Positions 55,105 through 64,000 of a stretch of 64,000 bases of DNA are shown in pieces. Each line of letters begins with the position of its first letter. Positions within the stretch are counted from its first letter, which is position 1. The notes under the pieces were generated by a model. The model searched no databases. It was not told where the DNA came from and saw only the letters and a list, made by a program, of their open reading frames with translations. This DNA is from Litomosoides sigmodontis (taxonomy: Eukaryota; Nematoda; Chromadorea; Rhabditida; Onchocercidae): NCBI GenBank assembly GCA_963070105.1, contig OY718806.1, positions 6,159,865 through 6,223,864 of the forward strand. The letters are read 5' to 3'. A program made the translations under genes and the position numbers.

Positions 55105-56510
55105 TTAATTTGCAGTTCGTTTTGCAGTTTAGCTAACTGTTTTGTAGCTCGCTTGCAATAATTTTGGGAAAAAAGGATGCAGTATCCTTTTCTCGCCCTT
55201 CTAAACTCACAGTATCACTTGACACACATTTGTCACCGTTTGACTTTTGTGAGCAACTGTAAAAAGTCCGCATTATTTTAGATTGATTAAAATCCTCCCA
55301 TGATCACTCACTATCAGTGAAAATTAGCTAATTCCAATTAATATTTCAGCCTATTGGTCTTGCGACCATCCCATTAATTTACACAAATATCACAACAGTT
55401 AGCGATCACCCTTCTTCATATAAGACGTGCTAATGACCACCATCCATTACGTTCCAAACGCCTAATCACAATCTCCCGATAGAATACCCTATGTTCTCTT
55501 CCCCACCCCGCCTTACCTGCACAATAGAACCAGCAGCAGCAGCAGCGAAAACCAACGGTTAGTTAGTGATGCAGCATAACTTGGTCTGTGTGAAAATCAG
55601 TAAATTAGTGTTCGTCTCTGCTGGGATGAGGTCATAGAGGACGAGATGTTACAGTACAGAATCGTTGGTTATAATCAAAAGAATGTGAAAAAACTGATCG
55701 GTTGCTTTATGTGATATGTCTATGTGGATGGTGTAGTGGAAGATGAAATTCTCCCCTTCCTCCTTCCGGGGTTTTCTGTTCCCTAAGCGAGAATCTACTT
55801 TTGAAGCATTCCCGTCGAGATTAGGACAGTGTCACAAGATACATTACATAAGGATGCAACATGCAACATTGCTGCGAAAAGTTTCCAAATTTCAACAACA
55901 AAAGGATGCTGGAGCTTCCATACTTTTAAATCCAACAACATCATGATGAGTGTTAAATTTTTTTACCGTAATGTTTTGGTTATATATGCTACAGCCAACA
56001 AGCACCAGGATTATTAAGCCTTTCTTATTAATTCCTAGCTGAAGTGCCTGAGTGGCACGTTTAAAATGGATTAATGGCTCCAAAAAGAAGAACCCGACTG
56101 GGTGTTGTCTGCTGATCTGCTACGATATCACTCCACCACCCATTTAATATAATGAATTATTGTTGTTTTGGGTAACTTAACTTCAGTCTATCAACATTCA
56201 GATCTTTTCTTTGTTTTCAACCTTCTTGAACCTTTCTACAGTGCATGCTGGGCAGGAATGAGCTAGTATCCATGGTAACACCATTGCACCATATTTAATG
56301 CCCGAGGTATGCTAAATTTACCTTGTTCTATTTTCAACTATTCAAATTAAGTGCGGATTTGCTTCTGTATTGCGAAAGTTTCTTTTTTTCTGTCAAAGGT
56401 GTGAAGAGAAAAGATCGTAGTATCCTCTACATCACACAAATCCTTCTACTCCGTTTCCTTTATCAACATATGAGCAAAATGTAGTGGATCCTCTGTTTCA
56501 GGAACATTAA
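55105..56510. promoter_or_regulatory. 1.4-kb region between divergent ASNSD1 and BBS4 genes
   Basis: It contains the upstream regions of both genes, a (CAG)5 run near 55537-55551, the X-box for BBS4 (separate entry) and, at its right end, a TTTCAG acceptor 9 nt before the BBS4 ATG. No coding sequence was recognised. Confidence 0.6.
56266..56279 (+). promoter_or_regulatory. X-box (RFX/DAF-19 site) upstream of BBS4
   Basis: The sequence GTATCCATGGTAAC fits the nematode ciliary X-box consensus GTHNYYATRRNAAC at every position and is close to a perfect palindrome (GTATCC / GGTAAC). It starts 245 bp and ends 232 bp before the BBS4 ATG, in the window where C. elegans X-boxes of BBS genes lie. It predicts DAF-19-dependent expression in ciliated sensory neurons. 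Confidence 0.88.
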
Positions 56511-59120
56511 ATGTCTGGTGATGGAAATGGTAATAAGGATGGAGGTAGCTCTATCAAAAACAGGTGCATATCGCAGGGGCATGATTTGAATGTACTTGAG
56601 AAGAGTTCGGAACTCAACAGTGATATGGACAACATGAGCAGAGGAAAAACTACAGGAAAAAGTAAAAGAGAGCTGCAGGGTTTCGATCTCAGAAATTTCA
56701 TTCTTCATCAGCACTTCATTCGCAGAGATTTTAATGCATGCAAAGCCCTGATAAAGGTTACCGCGTTTTAGATCGTTTGTACAGTCAATAAGATTGAACC
56801 ACGCTCACTATTTTTTGAAATCAGTTTGCATCATTCATCATAAAATAATGCCTAAAAATTTATTCAAGGAGATGGAAGACGAATATAATGAAATGTCTGA
56901 GTATCCGCTTTGTATCAGAGGTAAAATAGCTCGAATGGAAGGAAATTTTCGTGAAGCTTTAATATGGCGAGTTGTTCTGATGCTTCTGCTACTGTTCATA
57001 TTCAATAGCACTTGTCAAACTTTCTTTGATTTGAATTTTAAGGTATGAGAAGGCGCAATTAGTAAATCCCTTAAATGGTGTTTATGTGCGTGAAATCGGT
57101 TGTCTATATTTTTTGCTTGGAAGCCACATCAAAGCATCAGAAGTTTTTCTGGATGCAATCAAGCTGAATGAAAAAGATTGGGCAAGTTCAGAAATTCTAT
57201 TTAAACGACTAGAAGAGTTCTTTTAAGCCTGCACTCCCAACAAGTTACTTTCGTTCACACTGAAGTACAGAAATAATTACACTTAGTTCTAGAAGTCGTA
57301 CTATTGGCGAGCAATGGCACTATATCACATTAAACAGGATTCTGAATCTGTGCTTAAAGTACGTCAAGTTATCCTCCATGTTTTCTGTTGCTTAAAAGTA
57401 TATGTAATTGCTTTTCTAATCAATTGTTCATTCTGTTCCACTCCTATTTTTTCTTAATTTAAATAAGCCTCTCCGATCAACATTTCAGGCACAAGAATGT
57501 TTGCTTATGGCTCCAACAGCTGCAGAACATGTTGAAATTTTGACGTTTCTAGCAAGATTATGTGAGCAACGTAATGACATCAAACTAGCAATTGAGGCAC
57601 AAAAAAAGGCATTAGAAGTAGGTCTTAATAATGATAAGTGCTGGGTTCGATTAGCATGAATTTCCACTAGATGATAATAGAAATCGAAAGTCCGTAGCTT
57701 TCAAAGGAGAAACATGAGGGGATTCTTTTAAAGTTTTTCTGAAATGAAGTGTACGAAGCACTTAACATAGCAATAAAAATCCCTTGTTGTTTTTCAACTA
57801 CTAAAGATGTTGCGTTGAACACTGCTAATATCAGTTTTAAATTTTTAATGGTACTGATTATAAGGAGAAATCAGCTGAGATTTTCTTGTAGTTGGAACCA
57901 GAGAATCTTGATGTTCTTACAAATATGGGACTGCTTTATGTAAGATGGCAGAATGATGACCAGGCATTTGATGCATTTGGTAAAGCTCTCAGTTATGATC
58001 CCACACATCCACAAAGTATTCTTGCCGCTGGTTCTATCATACAAACCAATGGTGAGCACGATGTTGCTCTGACAAAGTACAGGTTAGCATAACAAGTAAT
58101 TAAAAAGCGTAGGGAATTTTGCCACACACAGATTGGAATAAATGGACAAATGAATTATTTCTTGAATTAATATTTATTTCTTTACAGAATAGCTGCTGAG
58201 AAGTGCGAGTACAATGGACCATTGTGGAATAATATCGGCATGTGTTTCTTTGGTAAAGGCAAATGCGTTGCAGCCATAAGTTGTTTGAAGAAAGTAACTT
58301 TTTTAAATGCTTGAGAAATTTGTTAGTTGCGGTTTATCAATTGAATTTAGTTGTGTTCACCTTTTTTCTCTTGAAGGCCAATTACTTGTGTCCGCTTGAA
58401 TGGAAAATTTGCTATAATCTTGGCATAGTGCACAACGCTATGGAGCAATACGCATCTGCTTATCATTTTTTGTCATCGGCCGTGAATTTAAATACTCGTT
58501 CTACAATACCTTACATGGCACTAGCAGGTTCTATTTCTTCAGTTAAGCCAGAGTTTGTGGTGAAAGGTATTCAAGGATGTTCTCAAGTAATTTTTCTAAA
58601 ACTTTAGAAAGAAAATAAGTCGATAACTGGTATTATTTGCTTTAAAAACATTGTCCAAGATATGCATATTTGAGACTAAAATTCTACCGCCTTAAACGTA
58701 ATAGACAAAGGAGTATTTTCAGTGGTGCTAACGAATCTTGACGATGCGCACAATGCGGACAAAGCTTATGATAGAGCACTTCAACTTGACAAGAATAATA
58801 ATGCCCAAATACGTTTAAATTATGCTATCTTTAAGGCGAAGCAAAAAGAACTGAAGGAATCCGCTGAATCGTTACAAGCATTTTATAAAGCAATTACCAA
58901 CAGGCAGAGACTCCCACAAGTATTTGAGATTTTTTTTAAAGGGTTAATCGGAATTTTGGGGATGGGGCAGAAGTTAATGCAGGTGTACAAAAGGGTGCAA
59001 TACCAAATATCGAAGGATTCTCATTTCCAGGAGATGTTGTTTGCTGCAGATAGTTTGAAACGATATTTGGACCAAGCAGACAAATACGATGAGGTCAGAG
59101 AAGAACATAGCATTGTTTGA
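56511..59120 (+). CDS. bbs-4: BBSome subunit BBS4 (TPR protein)
   Basis: Nine exons join in phase to 507 aa (human BBS4 is 519): 56511-56756, 56869-56966, 57043-57181, 57293-57358, 57489-57617, 57892-58082, 58188-58293, 58377-58527 and 58723-59120. The protein is a string of tetratricopeptide repeats after a charged N-tail. BBS4 landmarks occur in order: [115 protein letters not shown] and [21 protein letters not shown]4 is part of the coat that moves membrane proteins into and out of cilia, and binds centriolar-satellite protein PCM1 in mammals. Introns 2 and 3 have GC rather than GT donors. A possible 51-nt in-frame intron (58920-58970) in the last exon would shorten the tail. The ATG follows TTTCAG by 9 nt (trans-splicing likely), and an X-box lies upstream. 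Confidence 0.95.
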
Positions 59121-59818
59121 ATATTGTTGTTATAATGACTTGTTCATTTTCTGTCTTTTTGTACGATAAATATTATAATAAAATAAGCAGAAAATAAGCC
59201 GTCGGTTGTATTTCATGCCGCAAGGCGGTCGATGTAACAAAGAGTAATTGAAACAAGTAGCAGGCGTGTGTTAAGTGGAAGCTTTTTTGCAATTAAATGC
59301 ATTGTCAAAGTGAAAGTGACTGGTGCATGTTTTCATCATATAAAAGATGGTAGCAATGCAATATGACGAAAACAAAATCATATAGGTTGTTGAATAAAAA
59401 ATCATATTAACCAAGAATTTCATAAATTCTCGCGATTTCATCGTGGACTGAGTATCGGAACGGCTAAGAAACATCATAGTCGTCCAGCGAGATTTGTGCG
59501 TGAAATGCGGGTAGGCCCTGGTGATCGTCCTTGTGTTGTGTTAATTTGATTGGTGCTTTAAGCGGTTAACAGGTTGTTTTTGTATTTCAGTGCACATGAT
59601 ACATGCACTAATACTGTCAGTTCAGATAAGGTTTGGCCTATTCTAAAATACCGTCACATAATTGGATGCGTAGTAATTCGTAGTACTTCAAGTATTTTGC
59701 ATCATACCGTTATCAAAAGTGCTGTAGAAGCCTTTTTTTGCATCGTGTTGAGTATGGAAATATAACGCTGCTCTTTCGGCTTTACTAGTGGATTTTTAGG
59801 CCTTAAGATTAAGGATAG
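59121..59818. other. Intergenic region between BBS4 and SRSF1-like gene
   Basis: About 700 bp between two genes on the same strand. It holds the BBS4 3' UTR (an AATAAA-like ATAAAATAAG just after 59170) and, at the right end, an acceptor-like GATTTTTAG 19 nt before the next ATG. The spacing is longer than the usual 100-400 bp inside nematode operons, so an operon is possible but not shown. Confidence 0.5.
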
Positions 59819-61028
59819 ATGTCACGAGAAAGTCGTATTTACGTTGGAAATCTACCAACAACTGTTAGAGCAAAGGATGTGGAAGATATCTTCAGCAAAT
59901 ATGGCAGAGTTCTGTATGTCGATTTGAAAGATCGACGGCAGCCATATTTCGCTTTTGTGGAATTTGAAGATGCACGGTATGTATTATTTTTTAACATTCT
60001 TTTTTTTTGCTTTGGTTTCAATTTGTTAATTTGAGTTGAGCTACTCCAAAAGCGGTATATTGAACTGCGGCTCATCTGTTACGACACCATTGTCTTACCT
60101 CTTTGGAGCTTTACAATTTGATTTTTACAATACACTTCCAGGGATGCAGAAGATGCTGTTCGCGGTCGTGATGGTTATGATTATGAGGGATATCGGTTGC
60201 GGGTTGAATTTCCGCGCGGTTTAGGACCTAGGGGACCTGGGGGACGGCTGTATGATTCTGGAAGAAACTTATCTCTCTCGCGAAGCACTGGTGGAGGTGG
60301 CAGTTCCAGTGGGGGTCGTCGAGCAAACTATCGTGTTATAGTTTCCGGTTTGCCGGCTTCAGGTATGTTTCATCTGGAAATTACCATTTTTTTCACAAAA
60401 AGCTTTGAGTTAAAAGATTGGTCAAGTACGCTTTGTGATGCTGCCTATTCCGCAGAGTTTGTTATCCGAACAAATAATCGATTGGCGTGCCGAGTGAACT
60501 TTTGTATACTTTTTATTTTTCATTTCACAAAACAGATCATGCTCATGTTGTATTCCAGCATCACTTTTAGTCATAATGTTGGAGTGTAAGCTAATCGTTT
60601 ATATTATATAGGTGTTATACTTTTTTAGGCTCGTGGCAGGATTTAAAAGACCATATGCGTGAAGCAGGGGATGTTTGCTATACAGATGTTCTACGTGATG
60701 GTACTGGTATTGTGGAATATGGTCGTTATGAAGATATGAAATATGCTTTACGTAAACTTGATGACACAAAGTTCAAATCGCATGAGGTATGTGTATTTCA
60801 ACCTGCGTTTTCATCTTTTTTTTTCACGATAGCATTATTGTTCAGTAATATCACACTAAACAGCAAGATAATTTTCAGGGTGAAACTTCTTACATTCGCG
60901 TGAAAGAAGATAATAGGGAATCGCGTGCTCATTCTCGTTCCAGATCACCGATTGGTCGTGCTTCTCGTGGTTCACCAAGATATAGTCCATCTGACAGTAA
61001 TAGTGGAAGTCATTCCCACTCACCTTGA
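59819..61028 (+). CDS. SR-family splicing factor, SRSF1 (SF2/ASF)-like
   Basis: Four exons join in phase to 228 aa: 59819-59976, 60142-60362, 60629-60786 and 60879-61028. RRM1 begins RIYVGNLP (RNP2, residues 6-13) and has YFAFVEFED (RNP1). A Gly/Arg/Ser-rich linker follows, then the pseudo-RRM with its invariant [15 protein letters not shown] heptapeptide core, and IRVKED. This architecture is specific to the SRSF1 group, whose nematode member is rsp-3. The family binds exonic enhancers and recruits U1 and U2AF to splice sites. The C-terminal RS tail is unusually small: SRSRS once, then a Ser-rich GSPRYSP segment and SHSHSP, about 35 residues in all with few RS pairs. A retained or alternative 3' exon downstream might encode a longer tail, but none was recognised. 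Confidence 0.94.
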
Positions 61029-64000
61029 CTTATGCACTTTCCCTTATCACTTGTTGCGCTAACGTTACCTGATCCAGTATTCTGCTGTTAATTATCCAAC
61101 CTCATTCATTGTATGGACGGACATTTAAAATCAACGAAGTATGTATGTTATTGATTGTAAAATGTATTGTTAGAGTTTTCCTATATTTCATCAAGCTTCT
61201 TCATTTTCATGAGGTTTTTTGAGTAAGGTACAGAGATTACTTCAGTAAGCCGTTACTGAACGTGTTTTATTATTTCACATCACTACACTAAACAATATTT
61301 TATATTACATGCTGTGGTCTTGTTGTTATTTAAAGAGTTTGAAAATTTGTTCTGACTTCTTGATGTAGCGATACTTGATCATTTCGTTTCTCTACATTTG
61401 TTCGAAGTTCTAATTTCGATATCTTTAAGAAATGTTCTTTGTCGAGAATGTGCAAGTTGTTCATTAGGTACGTTCTATAAAATGCGTTTTTGTTGCAGTG
61501 TGAAGGTATGTTGCATCAGGAATAATTCTTAAGCACATTGGATTATGTGGAACCGCTCTTCAGAATTGTATGTGTATGGATTGTTGATAAGGAAAGAATT
61601 TAGCCTTGTGCACAGCACGAGTCGACTTGCGGATTCATTGTGTGACAAATTGGTTTTATTGGCTGATTTCGTTTGCAGTACATGGAATTCGTGTTCCTAC
61701 TTCTGTTTGAAGAGTTTCAGGAAGACGTCTAGTACCTATTTACAGTGGAACGATTTTAGAATTGCAATTTTCTGTTACTTCAAAAAACAACGGTTTCGTT
61801 TATGTCCAGGTAGGCTGTGATTTCCTTCCTCTTCTGCTTTAGAAGGCAAAAATTTACTTTTAATGAGGTATTGCAGGCTATCAGATCAATACATTTTGGA
61901 GAATTACTGTGTAGTTTTAATACTGTCATGTAATGATTGCTTTTGTTGCGCGGATTTTCATGGTAAGGTACAAATGAAGACAGAATGAAATGGTAAGATA
62001 AAAATGAACAGATAATCGAATGTTTTCAGGAAATATCTTCGTGTACAAAAACATCTAGAAATTCATTAAAAGTTGGAAAAGTTTGCTACTGAGGAGAGCT
62101 GCAGTAACACGGTAACTACAGTTTAGGTACATTGTGGTGATTATATGTGAAAGTAGAATTATGAGTTCCTACAAAAGTGCCAAAACATTTTTTGTTTAGT
62201 TGTTTCTAAATTTGAGTGGCTTGACACTCTGTTTTAAAAGTTGCCATATGGTTTTCTAAACTCTGTTCGATCCGTATAATATTCTATCTTCCTCTGATCT
62301 TTAATAGTGATGAAGTTTTGGAGATTAAGGACATAATACATCTCTAATCCTTATTCATCAACAGCATCGACAACTTTACTTTTAAATTTATTACTCCCAC
62401 AAATGACCAACGGCATCTCAATACCTAAGGACTCGTTCCAGCAGGATTTCTGGAAAACGTGTACCCTTCGTAATTAAACTACTTAGGTAAATTGAAAACG
62501 ATCACTTCACTAAAATAAATCATGCTTCGAAAATCTAATTTTTTGCTTATTTTTACAAAACATTCAAGTAAACCACGAGATGCAGGAACTTCTTCAGACA
62601 AATTTGTCGCAACATCATTACGCAATTAAAGAAATTGTGCTTGAAATATGGAATGGAAAGTCGGAAATTACATCACGTGCATGATTACAAAATAAATGAT
62701 TTTAGTTACACAATTGCAAGCTTCGAAGTTCTGATTTTGTCCATCTCACTTCAAAGTCGTTAATTGTGGCAATGACATGTTTTATTTGGGTTCATTCATT
62801 TGAGATTCTGTTGCTTTAAACGACATGAGCTTTTGTCAGTTACTTTACCAATTAATTACAGCCAAGTTGAACACAGAATGCTAACCATACGCAATATTAT
62901 GTAAGTTAAAACATGAGAGTATGGCCTGCAACATTTGGAATTTTTGTACGTATACTTATGCCTTCGTCTTGGCGCGTTGGTGACGTGCACATGTAAAAAG
63001 ATATCATTCCATGATTTCGTGTATGTTAACTTTACATTATAAAGCAGTTAGATATTCCATAGCGACGCTGCTAATATCATAGTTGAAAACGATTGCGCAC
63101 TTATTTTGAAATTTAGTGTAAAAGGACGGAGGAGGGAGCACAGGGAGTAGTCGTAGTGGTGGCGGTGATAGCGTCAGTACCAGCTGAATATTGCGGGTAA
63201 ACTCATGGCATACGGAAAAGTCACATTACGACTTCAACTGGACTAAGTGGAAAATGAAATTTGTTTGCATAATTGAATTAAATGGAAACTTTACAGCATT
63301 TTATTGTTTATACCGGTAGGTAGGTGGCTAAGTGGAGGTGTCTCAGGACAACGATGTGTTGTCGAAACGTGTTGTCGCATAACCTCTCAACATCTACTGT
63401 TATCATGACTCGCAGAACATATGCGAGGAGCTAGAAACGTGGTGAAGAGTAGAAGGAGAGGGAAAGGAAGGGTAAGCAGATGGAGCAAAATTATAATCGC
63501 TGTTCCAGACTCTCCTGTTGCAACGTACCATAGATGACAGGATAGGTGGTGATGACTCAGCGCGTTTCGAAAATTTTCATGGAAAAGTGCTCCACGCAAT
63601 TCTGCCCTCCTCTTCTATTCAATTTCACAGTCAAAGCACCTCTCTCCCTCGCTTTTTCGTCTTCGCTTCGTTGACTAAGATCTATTACGGCAGGCTGAAA
63701 AATGATTTTACGATCTTCTCAGCTTAATCATCAGATTGGCGATTGTCCTTAAGCGTGGCATCCTTTGTTTTATCCTTTTGCAATTTTCATGAAATTACAT
63801 TGTGAAAACAGGTTCGCTGCAAAATTCCCTCCTTCTCATCCCAAATTGTTGTTGTGTGGGGGAGTCGCGTTGTAAACACATTTTAGGTTTACTGTTAAGG
63901 CCGACGACACTATGCTAAAGCTGACCTCTTGTGCGCTTTCCATGACGAATAATTGTTTTAAGAGGTCAGAAGCTGCGTGTATCTGTTTGCCTATCTGTTG
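61029..64000. other. Non-coding stretch to the end of the window
   Basis: It begins with the 3' UTR of the SRSF1-like gene. No protein-coding exon of a recognisable family, RNA gene or repeat array was seen on either strand. Confidence 0.5.

Noticed and set aside
57748..57781. TPR-like segment [10 protein letters not shown] in BBS4 intron 5
   Set aside because: It looks like a TPR helix, but no donor lets it join the next exon. Exon 5 joined directly to exon 6 aligns with human BBS4 without a gap.

Overview
The window reads as a nuclear contig from a nematode. It is AT-rich, and its genes are split into many small exons. Introns are short, most are GT-AG, and acceptors end TTTCAG, TTTTAG or TTTAAG. 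Several start codons sit a few bases after a splice-acceptor-like AG, as expected of spliced-leader trans-splicing. A Patched-related (PTR) gene is present, and the BBS4 gene has an RFX/DAF-19 X-box in front of it. A clade III (spirurid/filarial-like) worm is a guess; the sequence does not fix the species. There are no bacterial features, CRISPR arrays, rRNA or convincing tRNA genes.

I rebuilt eleven protein-coding genes exon by exon. For each I kept the splice phase consistent and checked that the joined length divides by three. In order they are: a small Cys-rich, lustrin-like gene (+, 2018-3466, weakest model); a LIM-domain/coiled-coil protein resembling EPLIN (-, 7011-14468, 19 exons, 806 aa); the JAMM deubiquitinase AMSH/STAMBP (-, 17626-21218, 343 aa); a TMPPE-like membrane metallophosphoesterase (+, 21651-24241, 389 aa); a glutathione S-transferase (+, 26698-28043, 204 aa); a mitochondrial glutamate carrier (-, 28562-30304, 319 aa); ERGIC2/Erv41 (-, 32580-35736, 409 aa); a PTR protein (-, 41605-48685, 890 aa); asparagine synthetase domain-containing protein ASNSD1 (-, 52003-55104, 493 aa); the BBSome subunit BBS4 (+, 56511-59120, 507 aa); and an SRSF1-like splicing factor (+, 59819-61028, 228 aa).

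The genes are housekeeping or cell-biological and do not form one pathway or an obvious operon. AMSH and TMPPE are divergent across 432 bp. The GST and the glutamate carrier are convergent across about 520 bp, which contain a perfect 16-bp inverted repeat. The ASNSD1 and BBS4 genes are divergent across 1.4 kb. The largest empty stretch is 35737-41604.

The observations most worth a second look are: a perfect 14-bp X-box 232 bp before the BBS4 ATG; two GC-AG introns in BBS4; an approximately 815-bp double microsatellite, (AAT)n next to (AAAT)n, inside AMSH intron 1; the loss of the STAM- and clathrin-binding linker from AMSH; an ASNSD1 that lacks the MCGI-type glutaminase start; an SRSF1 with a very short RS tail; and a recurring K-x-x-F/W-E motif through the LIM protein.
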